A DNA stretch of 64,000 nucleotides, taken from the NCBI GenBank assembly GCA_009363875.1, contig CM018681.1, positions 38,395,510 to 38,459,509 of the forward strand, written 5' to 3'. Under the pieces are notes generated by a model, which saw only the letters and a list, made by a program, of their open reading frames with translations, ran no database searches and was not told where the DNA came from. Source of the DNA: Mikania micrantha (lineage: Eukaryota > Streptophyta > Magnoliopsida > Asterales > Asteraceae). The position numbers were made by a program, and so were the translations under genes. Of this stretch, positions 1 through 11,484 are shown one piece after another; positions within the stretch are counted from its first letter, which is position 1, and each line of letters starts with the position of its first letter.

Positions 1-12
1 CTTGATTTGGTG

Positions 13-1143
13 TCATCCGGCATTATTGAACCCAGTGACCCATTCTTCCACACCAGTGCATTGCTTGCAAGGGGTGTTAGCAGCATGATGATATTGACAC
101 TTGGCACATAAAGGATATGTACTAGTGTAGGGTCTCTTGTTGGGGTTTTGTGGTGCAGCTGTTACTTGTTGGAGGGGTGTGGCCATCGTGTAGTTCTTGA
201 TAACCTTTTGTTTCTTCTTCTGATGGTGGTGAGGTTTCTTTGACGGCTCTGCTGTATTCTTGCCGGAGTCAACCTCTTTCTTTAAAACTCTTGAGGCTAC
301 CATTATATCCGTGAGTTTCCCAGATAAACTCACCGCAGACTCCAATGTGACAGGGTTTGCAGAAACCACTAATCCTTCTATGCAGATGGGTAACCCACAT
401 ACATACCTGTCAATCCGTTTCTCCAAAGTCGGTACCATATCCGGAACCAAAGCAACCAACTCATGGTAACGAGTCGTATATCCCATGTGGTCTGCCCCTT
501 TCATCACATAGTTAGACAGTTCCACTTCCAACCTTTGTAGTTCGTTCTTGGGGCAAAACTCTGTCCTTAGTAGAGTCTTGAAATCCTCCCATGGCATCGC
601 CATAGCTTCATCTCTTCCTCTTGCATTAACTTGGCCATTCCACCAAGTCAAGGCTCGCTTGTTGAATGTTCCAGCAGAGTAGCGAACCTTGTGATGCTCT
701 GGACAACTGCAGAGGTACAGAGTAGCTTCAATCTTTTCTATCCATTGGATTAATCCAACGTCTCATTCAGACCCACTAAAGCTGGGTGGCTTACATCCCA
801 TAAAGGACTTGTAGGAGTGGTTTGAAGTACCACCAGTGTTCCCACTGGCTTCTCCTGATGAATTGCCAGTATTGTTCATCTCATTACGGAAACGGCTAAA
901 CATTTCCGGTAGCGCTTCTTTCATCTGATTGGTCATCTGACTGCTCAGAAAAGTCACCAATGCAATAGTGGTAGGATCCAGCATTGGTGTTGTGCTCAGG
1001 CCAGATGATTGGGTTATCAGTGGAGGAGGGGGAGAAGGCGGTGGAGGAGGTGGCGGTGGTGAATCAGATGGTGATGGTGTTGAAGAGTGTGGAGCTTGGT
1101 CTTGTGTTGATGTCAACAGGGCAGGTTGTCTTTGTGGCGGCAT
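13..1143 (-). pseudogene. Ty3 gag polyprotein, broken by one stop
   Basis: Gag packages element RNA into virus-like particles. The start at 1143 (MPPQRQ...) is the first Met after the primer site. The N-terminus is Ser/Pro/Gln-rich with a run of eight prolines. The conserved part follows: CKPPSFSGSE, then a TGA at about 761-763, then in the same frame the retrotransposon-gag core LTWWNGQVNARGRDEAM, PWEDFK and the Tyr-rich middle segment. A basic stretch (KKPHHHQKKKQK) precedes a Cys/His segment CAKCQYHH...CKQC. The frame closes at 13 with TAA, shortly before where a second zinc knuckle would be expected. The same arrangement occurs in the gag at 36865-37880. The single stop suggests a fairly young but inactive copy. 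Protease and pol would lie left of the window. Confidence 0.88.
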
Positions 1144-1297
1144 TCTGATTATAACCAAATGAATATTGGTTAGTGCAATGATCGAATACAGAAGACACAA
1201 TGCAATAAGTCTTACATCCTGTATTCTCTACATGCAGGGTCCCTAGGTTATAGTCTAGGCCAAACCATTTAATTAAATGACCTATATTTCTCTATAA

Positions 1298-1314
1298 CCA
1301 TGGCTCTGATACCA
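1298..1314 (-). promoter_or_regulatory. Primer binding site, tRNA-iMet type
   Basis: Minus strand reads TGGTATCAGAGCCATGG, three bases after the LTR end. The first 13 bases match the complement of the 3' end of plant initiator tRNA-Met, the usual minus-strand primer of Tekay elements. The region 1144-1297 is untranslated leader. Confidence 0.9.
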
Positions 1315-1535
1315 ATCTGTCACACCCCGAGCCGGCGGGGTTGGATCGGATTCCCCGTCGGGCGGAAGGTTCCCGGGGCGCGATATCGTGAATGATAATC
1401 GTGATGATCAGATTGTTTACATTGCACATGATATAAATGAGAAAATGCTCAGTAGAATAGAATTACAAAGTTAAATTACATCAGTATCGTTTATAATTTA
1501 ACAATGTAAATCTACCATAAACATCATGAAGTTTC

Positions 1536-1557
1536 TATCTTGTAACTATACAAGATA
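1536..1557 (-). terminator. Hairpin TATCTTGTA, likely poly(A) signal region
   Basis: Two perfect 9-base arms, TATCTTGTA and TACAAGATA, flank a 4-base loop about 220 bp from the LTR end. Flanking TTTTGTATATC supplies UUGUA-like far-upstream elements typical of plant polyadenylation. The same hairpin recurs at 9219-9244, 20182-20203, 23552-23573 and 53100-53121. The role is inferred. Confidence 0.45.
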
Positions 1558-1789
1558 TACAAAATAATTGTATAATGATGTTTCAAAAGTATGCAGGTCC
1601 AAAAATACTAATTCTTCTATCTGAAGTCCTAGTCCAAAAGCATAAGTTTCTTAATTGACCTGTTCGTCACCTGAGAAGTCATGCAAAAAGATCAAGTCAA
1701 CACATGGTTGGTGAGTTCATATAGTTTAGTAATTGAAAATGATTTGAAAACCTTCTTCGGAAAAGACCCTAACCTCATTAACGCCACAT

Positions 1790-2110
1790 GTAATATCCAC
1801 ATCGGTATGCTTATATATAGGGCATACCCCTGAGTCGAGCCTACGACGCTGTCCCACCACATACTAATACGCATATGACACTGTTGTTAATGATAATTAA
1901 GCATCTTTACCCTACACACTTCCATTCCCCTATAGTTCTAATGTACTCTCAAAACATTTGTTTAACCCTCAGGTAACAACCTTAATCTCATTACCGTCAC
2001 ATGTATCATCTAGATCGGTATGTTTATATATAGGGCATACCCCTGAGTTGAGCCTACGACCCGCCCAGATGCCGTCCCACCACATGCTAATCCACATAGG
2101 ACATTGTTGT
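1790..2110 (-). promoter_or_regulatory. Tandemly duplicated TATA module in LTR
   Basis: Two copies about 213 bp apart carry TATATATAA (1819-1811 and 2032-2024, minus strand) within a conserved setting of GTGGTGGGA, GCCCTATATATAAGCATA and a following TTAATGAGGTTA. Single copies occur in the LTRs at 8899, 19860 and 52839, and another duplication is at 23821/24048. It is a candidate second promoter of the LTR. Confidence 0.5.
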
Positions 2111-2517
2111 TAATGATAATTAAGCATTTTACCCCTACCATAAACCCATTTGTCCTTCAGTTCTTTGTTCCTGTAAATACAACGATTTGAAATCTCTATT
2201 GATTTCTTAAGTTCATCACAAAATATGATCAACCACAATAATTGTACAACAGTGAAATAAATGCTTAATTAAATAGATAAATAAACATTTAATAAAATCT
2301 AAGTCCTAATGATTGGGCCTTGGTCATACTCGAGTAGACTAGTATAGCAATCAGGTACTTAGTAGTAAAGGAAATCTGTAAACATCATCAAGCATGCGAC
2401 CTATACTCAATCAGTCTAGCTAGGACATCTTTTGAGTAATAGGATTTTATTGACCGTTCTTGACCATTATTGACCGTTCACATGCTATCTCTGAATATTT
2501 TCCAGATTTTCATCAAA

Positions 2518-2725
2518 ATAGTTCTTTGTAAATAGTTCGTTAAATCGTTAGTTCTTTGACAACACCCTATTGAAATAGTTCTTTGAAAATAGATCGTTAG
2601 TTCTTTGAAAACACCCTCTTGAAATAGTTCTTTGAAATAGACGGTTAGTTCTTTGAAATAGATTGTTGAAAATAGTACTTTGTTTTAGATCTTTAGTTCT
2701 TTGAAAATAGTTCTTTGATTCACAA
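2518..2725 (-). repeat. Degenerate short tandem array in LTR
   Basis: The plus-strand word TAGTTCTTTG recurs about eight times with variable spacers (GAAAATAG, ATCGT, ACACCCT). It occupies the same LTR position as the unrelated arrays at 35894-36033 and 52008-52201. Confidence 0.75.
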
Positions 2726-3879
2726 AGTTATTTACTCATGATGAATAGATAGCTTGTTTTAAAATTTAATAAACAGTTTACCTAGACAAAGTCTAAAATA
2801 AGCAGTTATACATGATAAACAAATACAATTTTAAAGCATTTAAGTAAACAATATAATTAAACAGTTTCCGCATTCTTCTCAGCCCCGCGTTTTAAAACAA
2901 AAATGTTTAGAAAAGGGGCAATGAACTCACCTGTGTTGATGTGTAACTGAATCACAACAGATAATGCGCGCACTTTGATGGTTGCTTATGTATCTTTAGC
3001 ACCTGAGTTGTTTTAAGAGATTCGATTGCGATAAGTGTTTATAATAGACGTTGAGTCTAGGGTTTGGTCTCGGTGTGCAGCTAAGTGTCCTAATTTACTA
3101 ATGTGCTTCTATGACTTCATTGAATTTCTTTAACTTATTACCCATTGATAACCCTATTCCCAATAATAATTACCATTACACCTTAGTGATGTATGGTTTA
3201 CGTTATTCGTATTCAAATTCTCTTATTTAAACACTTTATTTTAAGTTAAACTATTAAGTTGGAAACCACTAATTTTAAATTCCAAGAAATTTATAATTCA
3301 TTTACCTTTTATTAAACATCAAACAAATTAAGAAAATTATAACTTACTTGTTAGGCTTAAGCTAATCTCAATTGGTTAACTCGAAGCCTTAGATTAGTTC
3401 TTCGTTTTCTCATAGTTCTTTGATCGTTCTTTTGTGTGTACAACTTAGTTTAGATAGTCCCCATTGAGCTATCTAATTTGTTGTACAAGTATATAGAAAT
3501 CTTTAAGCATTTGGTGTTCACCGTGTGCTTATCACTTAGTTTAGCTCATTTTCTTGTTCTTTAATAAATTCCCACATGATTTAAGATGTTGATGTGATTT
3601 AAGAAACTCCTTTATCTTGTTTATCCTCATACTTAACCCATAGTTCTTCCCAAAGTTGTCACTATGCATGGAAGACCCTAGTATGGTTTCTATGCACACA
3701 CACACATAATGAACCTCTGCATGCATGAAGCCACGTAAAGGATTCCCATGCACCCACACACTTTCGATTTAGGTTAATGCATGCAAGGTCATCACCATCT
3801 TATGCTTAAACAACTTCATCCAATCCCATTTAAATTGAACACTTATTTACTGAATAAGGACTGGACCAAGGTAGCTTGG

Positions 3880-4215
3880 CGAATGGCTTGGGCCGGTCGA
3901 ATGGCACGAGTCCATTCGAATGAACTCAATCCCGATCGAATGAGGGATAGGAGCGAAAGTGGTTGGCCGACCGAATGGGTGTGTCCCGAATGTCTATTGC
4001 CGAATGGACCCTTGGTTCGGGCGAAAGAGCTCGACCGAATGTGGTCCTGCCGAAGGGAGAAGCCCCGACCGAATGGGACCTTGGTCGAATGAGTTGGTTT
4101 GCGAATGAGGGAAAGTGGCGAAGGGACAATAGTCGAATGAGTGGTTCTTGGCCATTTGGCCGAATAGGCTTTCAGCCTCATTCGATGGGCTGCTACTCGT
4201 GTCATTCGGAGAATG
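3880..4215 (-). repeat. CGAATG/CATTCG word cloud in LTR leader
   Basis: About a dozen CGAATG plus several inverted CATTCG occur in roughly 330 bp, irregularly spaced with no common longer unit. This is not a tandem repeat. Equivalent clouds in other LTRs use CATTCG (26035-26405, 45036-45720) or CGAACC (34380-34790, 50570-51020). Confidence 0.75.
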
Positions 4216-4860
4216 TGAGATGGACACAAGAACAACCACGATTTCTCACTAATCGGCTTGGTAAGGTGGGGGAGTTTGTTTCTACACATTCTAGACATGT
4301 TCGTGTGTGAACCGTAGGTGTCGAAATGACATAAAACCGGTTCTAGTGGTTTTCGAACAAAAGGGTTTTCAAAACCCTAAATTCGAAATAAAACATGATC
4401 TTTACCTCGTTTTTTGATGGATCCTAGCTTAGATCCACTGCACTTTCGTATTCTACAGGTTGAGAGGTTCGTTTTGACACCAAGAACACTTGAAATGGTT
4501 GAGATTTGGGTGAGTAATCTTAGAGAGATGGTGAAAGTTCTAGAGAGAGAAATTAAAGGGAGAGAGATGAACGATGGTGATTGTAATTCTGGTTGGTGGG
4601 GTTTGGTTTGGCAATAAAAGCCATATTAAATGACTTGGGTTTACCCGGGTATGTTCGGGTTCGTTCGGTTTCGCGTGGTTTCGCGTAAAAGCGTCAGTTT
4701 CTCATCGTTTTCGTGACGAAACGATTCGGTTTTAAAATAAGGTTAATAAAATTATTTTAGGTTGTGATTCCTAATAAATTAACTAATATCTTTTATTTAT
4801 TTAAAATTTTCAGAAATAATTTACTTACCGTTTAAATTGAATCGCATAGTTGTTACGCGC

Positions 4861-4990
4861 GTTCGTTCAGATCGTCACCCGTACAAACACGACAATAACT
4901 AAGATTTTCAATATGGTTTTCTAATTATTAGACATCATTCAGAACGTTAAACTTTCAGATGTATTTGTACAAATCGTCACCTATACGAAT
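4861..4990 (-). promoter_or_regulatory. Pair of U3 hairpins with GTGACGAT loop
   Basis: Minus strand: first hairpin 4990-4963, arms ATTCGTATAG and TTGTACAAAT around GTGACGAT; second 4888-4861, arms GTTTGTACGG and CTGAACGAAC around GTGACGAT. The stems pair except for a few mismatches and G-T wobbles. The pair lies roughly 300-450 bp into the LTR, upstream of the CT-rich leader. Confidence 0.6.
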
Positions 4991-5311
4991 AATCCATCAG
5001 TTTAGCATTCACGTAACGACATCCGTTGTTGTTTTATTCTATAAAGCCTCACATACGTTTATACATAACAAAAGCCTAACAAATAACCACATGATGGTTC
5101 TGTGTCGTCAGATAATTATCTGACTTACGAACCATTGTTCTGAACTTTGTTTTCATAACTGATTCTGAATTTGTTCGTTGATGACATAAAATAACTATGA
5201 AACATGATATGAATATTATAAACAATGAAACACATATAGTTCGTACCTGATTACTGTTCGTTTTACTGTAGCGTTCACTGTTCCGGTGCCGGTTCCGGCA
5301 CCGATGTTACA

Positions 5312-7583
5312 AGAGGCCTCTGATAAAGTTTGGACGATTCGTGGGAGACGAAGATGTAGTAGAAGGTCAAGGTACTCCTATTGCATTCGTTGCTGAGGAG
5401 CATGACATTCCCACAAGCTCACAGGCTGGTGCAACTGACAAGGAACCTTCATCTGAGGCATCCTCCTCATCAAGTGAGGATTTTGTTGTTGAAAAGCCAC
5501 ATCCTACAAGACAGGAAAGAGAAGAGGCACAGGATGTAGATTACACACCTACTCCTGAATCATCTCCAAAGAAAAAGAGACAGAAGACAATGGCCATGAG
5601 AACCAGAGATCCAGAGATCCCCGACTCCAGCAGATGTTCTCTAGCTTATGCTTCTCATCAGCTGCATCGATCATATCACAGGCACCTACACAACCACCTC
5701 CACCTACACAACCCAATCCATCCACTCTACCAAAAACACCCACTCAACCTAAAACTTCAATACCACCTGAACCTTCCACACAACCTAAACCTTCCACTGC
5801 TGAACCCACACAAACCAAGCCACTCTCAAAACCCAAGCCACCTTCTCAACCAAAACCTCCAACCAAACCAGCTAAGCCCAAATTAGTTATCAAAATCCCA
5901 GCCAGACCCACTAACTCTGCTCCTCACACCAAAACTGCTTCATCTTCGCCTCGCTCAAGCAGTGACAAAGGAAAATCTCCTTTGCACTCAGATTCACCAT
6001 ATGAGCTGAAAGAAGTGCCTGTCGATCTTGTGGATTTGCAAGACAGAGTATTCTTGCTTGAAAAGGATTCTTAGCGCAAGGATAGGCTTATCAGAAATTT
6101 GCAGGAGGGAATGATTAAGATCTGTGGGAAGTTGAAAAAATATCATTGGAAAATCAAAGCACACCGAAGGGCCATCAGATTCCTATCTTCAGAGAACCAC
6201 AAGGTGAGCAAGGAAATCTAAAGACTGAAGGGAGAAGAAGTCCTAGAATCAGATGACGATGTCAAAGAAGATGATGATAGTGATGATAGTGATAATGATG
6301 ATGATGATGGTGGTGACGACCAGAAGAAGAAGGATTCTGAAGAAAAGAGGGATGACAAGGATGATGATGATAGTGAAAACAAGAAAGAAGATGATTCATC
6401 TGATAAACGAGATCAAGGGCCTCCCGATGATGACAATCAAGGAGATAACACAGGAAATCTTTCCTCTTCCACTACCAAGCATGCGGGTGCTTACGATGAT
6501 CTTTTTGGAGATATTCCCGATGACATTCTCTTCGGAGATGGACTTCCAGGAATTGATATGGAGAATGTCGGGCTTGATGACTTCTTCAAAGATCTTCCTG
6601 ATGATTATCTTTTCGAAGAGTTGGGTAAAGAAGCCGAAGGCAAAGCTGAGTCTTCTACAGAGGCATCTGTTGAAGAAGAACCGGAAAACATTATACATGG
6701 CAATGTCTCATCCGATCCTTATATCGATTATTTGTATGCCCACAAATACATTGATGCATTTGGATAGGCGGTCACTTCTCTTCATGACATAATTGTCAGC
6801 TGGTTTGACAAAAAGGGAGATTGGACACCGTCTCCTCCTGTGGTTAAAGACACATGGTTTAAGGAGATGAGCGACGTACATCCAGAGCATACATTTTTTT
6901 CTGATGACAGAAACATGTTCATTGTTCGTAACGACAGGTCTAACGTGTGTTGCTGGCTGTATGACAAAGTAAGGGATCTCTACCTGGTCAAGAGAATGAA
7001 CGAAAAGGTTGAATACTACAAGAGACCAAGAGATTTTTGCACCATGCCAAATGTTGATATTCGAAACATCGACAAGGCTATGTTTTTCAATCCTTCCAAG
7101 GACTCACAGGCTGATCTGTTTGCCAAGTTCATCAAAGACCAATGTGAGAAGGACTTTCCTGTGATGCGCACAGCCAAGGGAAGGCGATTTGCTTCAACAT
7201 GCATTATCGATCCGAAGACGAAGAAGCCTTGGATATACTACAAGTATCCTCCACCTCATGTTGAGATAGCAGTGCCAGTGTCTCCTAGAGTTCCAGACAA
7301 TTCCTTGGCTAACTTCTTGTCTTGGTACTATGACGATCTCAATCTTGCAGCGGTCATCATCAAGAACAAAGAGGATGTTGACGATATTGACATTATTCTC
7401 GACCCTATGGATCTTTTGAAGTATGGAAAGGAAGACATGATGAAGTCGCACCAGTCTCCAATACGAGTTTATTCCGGTGCTGATGAGGAAGCTAAACCTT
7501 TCACTCGTACAGTTGCCTATTCTATCGAGTTGAAACTTTATGCAGGAGCTAGACCACACAAGGTCACTCTTCCTATTGGATGA
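5312..7583 (+). pseudogene. Env-position ORF of a SIRE-like copia element, 3' part
   Basis: This is a long 3' ORF that ends 22 bp before a polypurine tract and LTR, the position of the env-like ORF of SIRE/Maximus copia elements. Its biochemical role is not established. It begins (after the inserted LTR) in frame 1 with an acidic Ser-rich stretch and PKKKRQK. It shifts frame near 5620 into a Pro/Lys/Thr-rich segment (PTQPKPS-type repeats, about 5650-5900), a short coiled-coil-like stretch (LVDLQDRVFLLEKD), and an Asp/Glu-rich tract at 6250-6400. A folded-looking C-terminal domain (WFKEMSDVHPEHTFF..., WIYYKYPPPHVEIAV) ends at TLPIG-stop. In-frame stops at about 6072, 6219 and 6763 break it. 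The Met-rich frame at 6253-6792 is only a shadow of the acidic tract. The SIRE assignment is inference. Confidence 0.6.
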
Positions 7584-7590
7584 CTTCGCC

Positions 7591-7605
7591 AGTCTAGGGG
7601 GAGTT
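7591..7605 (+). promoter_or_regulatory. Polypurine tract
   Basis: AGTCTAGGGGGAGTT lies immediately before the LTR start TGTAG and primes plus-strand DNA synthesis. The form is that usual for Ty1/copia elements. Confidence 0.8.
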
Positions 7606-7977
7606 TGTAGAGCCCACTACACGTTGAAGACTGACAAAGTCAAACTGGAAGAGTCAATGCACAGATTTTGATTATTTTCGTATACAGTCACTTCGAGTAC
7701 ACCATGTGTTCGTGTACTCGAACTATTTTGTATTAGATTTCGAGTACAGCTAGACCTAGTGTAAATAGACGTATTTTTTACAGGTTTAGGTTGGAATCCC
7801 GAGGCATTTGCTCTCTAGACGTATTGAGGCACTTGTACTCGAATTTTCAGTATTTATACAAAGATTACATTTTTCTACTTGCTTTCTTGATTCTAACTCG
7901 GATTCCGCACTTGTTAGATATCATTGATGATGATTTAGAAGATAAAGTTTCGTTTTTGATCCGGTTTGAGACCTACA
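7606..7977 (+). repeat. 3' LTR of the SIRE-like element, 372 bp
   Basis: Perfect terminal inverted repeat TGTAG...CTACA, bounded on the left by the polypurine tract. The next bases GGGAC (7978-7982) continue a Tekay-like LTR (compare GACAGGGACAA near 52710), so they are the expected target duplication. A TATA-like TATTTATA lies near 7851. Four copies of TTCGAGTACA or its complement occur inside. Confidence 0.8.
7692..7722. repeat. Perfect 11-bp inverted repeat in the LTR
   Basis: Arms TTCGAGTACAC (7692-7702) and GTGTACTCGAA (7712-7722) with a 9-base loop. Further half sites are at 7739-7748 (direct) and 7834-7843 (inverted). Confidence 0.85.
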
Positions 7978-9467
7978 GGGACAATCAGATGAATATGATA
8001 ATATAATTTCAGAATTCATCAACACACTAGAATAACATAGTTGTAAGATTTTATCTTATAAAACGTAGTTATTCTTACATGAGGAAATATTGAGAAAATC
8101 CATAAACCAACAAACATTGAGAACAATTACAGAGAAACATGATGACATTACAAAACACCTGAATGATTAGAAGATAATACATCTTCTAAATATCATTCAA
8201 CATTCTAATTTAACTAAGGGTGATAAGTCAAGTACTTATAACGCTTAGTTTACAACTTAAAAACATACTATGCGATAGTATGAACGCATTTATCAATCCA
8301 CCACCTGAGCGGATTAAGGGCGGCAAGACTAGTTCTTACCACGGCTTAGTGGCAACATGGTGAAGATATGGATCATTTAGAATGATAACCATGGTAATGT
8401 ATCTTCATGATAACAATATCATTCTCACATCGGTTGACATAACGTAATAAGACATGTTCTTATTCAACCTTGTTAACTACATTGAGAACACACGGCGGGA
8501 TAGAGGTAAATCGGATGCATTGTAGTCTGATTGTGTGAGGATCACAATGGATTCCTTTTAGGCTCTATACGTTGCATTGAGAATACATTACAAATGGTTA
8601 ATTAACACTTTTATTGATTAAAAGTGTATCAATAGTTAACCTACAAGACTCAGAACAATATAAGGAACAGATTAAATAAATCTAATACCCTTAATACATA
8701 TAAGAGTTATCAATACTTTGGTTTGATGACAACAACTCTTAATTATAGTATTTCAATACATGATGTCACAGGTGATAAACAATGAGATGAACAATTGAGA
8801 ATTGAGATGGAAATCAATACATGTATTGCAAGTAGTGTGGAGTTCTAGTAGTGATGTGGTGGGATGTTGGCTAGGGCTTGGTTCCCTTACATATGCCCTA
8901 TATATAAGCATCACTACTAGGATGATATATAATTTGTGAATATAACTATTGAGAAGCCATTGGGTGAACATGTGAAACAAATTACATACAAGTAACATGA
9001 TTAACATTGTGATTGTGCATGTGAATGAATCAAGGTTTTCAATTAACATACTTATGAACTCACCAACCTAGTGTTGACTTTGTTTAATTGCATGTTTTCT
9101 CAGGTGATGAACATGTGTAGCTACTTATATGCATGGACTAAGCTACTGGACTTTTAGAAGACCTAGCTTCATTTTGTGTTGCATGCTTTTGATGACAAAA
9201 ACAATGAATCATCTTTTGTATATCTTGTACAGATACAAGATATAGTTTCATTGATTCTTTTGATAGATTTACTTGGTTAAATTGTGAACGATACATTGTA
9301 ATTTAATCTTGTAATTCTATATCATTGATGTGTTAGCATTTCTCATTTATTTATCATGTGCTATGTAAACAATCTGATCATTCGATTATCACTCACGATA
9401 TCACGCCTCGGGAACCTTCCGCCCGACAGGAAAACCCGATCCGTTCCCGCCGACTCGGGGTGTGACA
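7978..9467 (+). repeat. Tekay-like LTR A, 3' part
   Basis: This is the 3' 1.5 kb of a plus-strand long LTR ending CGGGGTGTGACA. It holds TATATATAA at 8899-8907, GAACTCACCAACC at 9057-9069, an acceptor-like TTTCTCAG/GTGATG near 9100 and an extended TATATCTTGTA hairpin at 9219-9244. The 5' part is missing because the SIRE-like element inserted at 7977/7978. No primer site follows 9467, so it is a solo or 3' LTR. The following TTCGC is the likely target duplication. Confidence 0.8.
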
Positions 9468-10599
9468 TTCGCTGACCAAGGGTTAACCGATTTCAACAAT
9501 TGTTGATCCAACTCATCTCACTTGCATCCCACACCATTCGGCCCAAGCAGTAACCACACGGCCCATACACTCGGCCCATGGTGGTTAAATTGACACACAA
9601 TCCCAACGGCCCATTCCACAATCGATTTAGCCCACGCAATTAGCCGGCCCATATACATAATACTTGGCCCACACCTATATAATCGACCCAAGGACTTAGT
9701 GGTTCGGCCCAAGGTTATTTAGTTCGGCCCACGTAACAAGAAATAGAAACACATTTTAAACCAAAGAAAAGGGATAACTATGCATGGGATTTTGACCTAT
9801 TAATATAAAGGTGATAGAATGGTGGATTTAATGCATTCACAACACTTAAAACATTAAGCTTACTAGAATAATTGCATGGTTATTTATTAACTATGTAATA
9901 AATCATCTTAAGTTTAACAAGAACAACATAAGGAATATCAAACTATAAACCTAAGATAACACTTAGGTTGGTTTGCAAAATCCTGCAATTGCAAGTAAGG
10001 AACACATCATGATAAGGTTATGAAACTTCAAGAATGAATCAGGGTCGAATGAAAACCTAGACTTACAAGTGTTAGCCAACTTTAAGGCTAACACATACAC
10101 GCACAAATCACTACAACTTATACTCATAAGTTACATACAACGTGAAATCAATACAGGATCGTGAAATCGACATCAAGAACAACAAAGAGCGCGTGCATTC
10201 TTGTTTAGGCTAAGTCAACCACAACTACTACAAGGTGAGTTCATATGCCCCTTTTCTAATCATTAACTGATTTTAAACTCGCGGGGCTGAGAAACATGCT
10301 TAACTATTATTTATTTAAAATTTTAGTTTAACATATTGCTTATACTTTGATTTAAATAATATTGCTTGACTTATTATCGTTAATCATTGTATGCATGCTT
10401 GTATGATCATGATATGACAGAGACAACTAAGATGAATATGATAATATAACTTCATAAATCATCAACACAATAGAATAACATAGTTGTAAGATTATTTCTT
10501 ACAATGCTTAATTATTCTTACAAGAACATACATTGAGATTATCACAGGTGAACATGATGACAACAACAATAACAAACATGAATGACATGAAGATAATAT
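9468..10599 (+). repeat. Tekay-like LTR B, middle part
   Basis: This continues a second plus-strand LTR just right of LTR A. TTCGCTGACCAAG matches TTCGCTGCCAAG in the LTR at 34780. A GGCCCA cloud follows at 9538-9725 (about eight copies). A donor-like AAG/GTGAGTTCATATGCC with CCCCTTTTCTAA and GCGGGGCTGAG stands at 10232-10290. From about 10424 it aligns with LTR A (GATGAATATGATAATATAA). It is cut at 10599 by the Ty1/copia insertion. There is no gene in this stretch. Confidence 0.75.
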
Positions 10600-11483
10600 T
10601 GTTGGTTCTATCTGCCCAAGAGACATAATAAATTGATGTGGCTAGTATGTTATGATCCAAGTCGGGTCATACCCAGTAACAAACTAGACAGACACCTACT
10701 ATATTTATTTGATTGATATGATCAATTAATTAAACAACAACACTTAGAAAAATTGTGTTTTCTAAATAGAAGCACTTGTGAAATTAATAGATTACTTGGG
10801 TAATTTATTTATGAGAGATAACTTTATTTTGTTATTTAATTGGTTAAATAACATTTATAAAGTTTAAATAAAATGTAGCAAGTAACTAATTAAATGTCAC
10901 TAGTTAAAATGGTTTTTACTATGACTAATTTAATTAAAAGTGGGAAGTATCTCATTGGTGAAGAGATGCATGACCCATGATTGGTCAATCCCACACATGC
11001 TTTACTATCTTTTATCTAACCAATCAAGAGACATGCATTTACACATTTTCTCATGCAAGAATATCTCTCTCTCACAATAAAAACTCCATCATCCTTTCTA
11101 ACCTTGTGTGGAATTTTTGGCCAAGAAAAGAGCAAGAGAAGAAAAGAGTTTTGTGGTTCTTCTATGTTGTTCAATCCTAGCACACCTTGGTGTTTGTTGT
11201 AGGTTTGTGGGTATACAAGCTTGTAGTCTTCATCCTTTGGAGATTTCTTTCAAGAATAATCATATATTTCAAGAATCACTCCCTCTAGAGGAGGAGGTAG
11301 TTTTCTTGTTTCTAACTATGTTTGTTTGTAAGCATGAACATCCTCATATGGATCCTTTGATTCGGGTTAATCATAAAATGGTTTATGAACATTTTAAAAC
11401 AAGTTTTAAACTACTAATATCCGCTGCGTTTTTACATTTTAAGAGGGTTAAAATGGCTTTGATAAACTTGTTAAAACCCAACA
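10600..11483 (+). repeat. 5' LTR of Ty1/copia, 884 bp
   Basis: Ends TGTTGG...CCAACA, the common copia termini. Short frames inside (10977-11180, 11108-11548) recur in the 3' LTR and are not protein genes. Confidence 0.93.
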
Positions 11484-11484
11484 A

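Larger units (their letters stand above)
1..5311 (-). mobile_element. Tekay-like Ty3 retrotransposon, 5' part
   Basis: On the minus strand the order is a 4.0 kb LTR, a tRNA-Met primer site, a short leader and gag, and the element runs off the left edge. The LTR termini read TG...CA (TGTAACATC at the start, GGGGTGTGACA at the end). It sits inside the env-position ORF of a copia-type element that resumes at 5312. The first five bases of that host, AGAGG, are the expected target duplication, but the other copy lies outside the window. Large LTR, Met primer site and LTR relatedness to the chromodomain element at 29011-36864 point to the Tekay/Del lineage. Confidence 0.85.
1318..5311 (-). repeat. 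5' LTR of the element, 3994 bp
   Basis: The LTR has TG/CA ends and the shared long-LTR architecture. In minus-strand order it holds U3 hairpins at 4990-4861, a CT-rich leader near 4570-4530, a CGAATG word cloud at 4210-3880, a donor-like CAG/GTGAGTTCAT at 2933-2921, an array of TAGTTCTTTG repeats at 2725-2518, two copies of a TATA module at 2110-1790, an acceptor-like TTCTCAG/GTGACG near 1671, and the TATCTTGTA hairpin at 1557-1536. Open frames at 3781-4310 arise from the word cloud and are not genes. It is closely related to the solo LTR at 23333-27199. Confidence 0.9.

Noticed and set aside
968..1162. Gly-rich frame opposite gag
   Set aside because: Antisense of the gag polyproline stretch.
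3781..4310. Overlapping open frames on both strands (67-151 codons)
   Set aside because: They fall in the CGAATG word cloud of an LTR. Stop-poor composition on both strands explains them, and no protein motif is visible.
6253..6792. Met/Ile/Lys-rich 179-codon frame
   Set aside because: Shifted reading of GAT/GAA-rich DNA that encodes the Asp/Glu tract of the env-position ORF.
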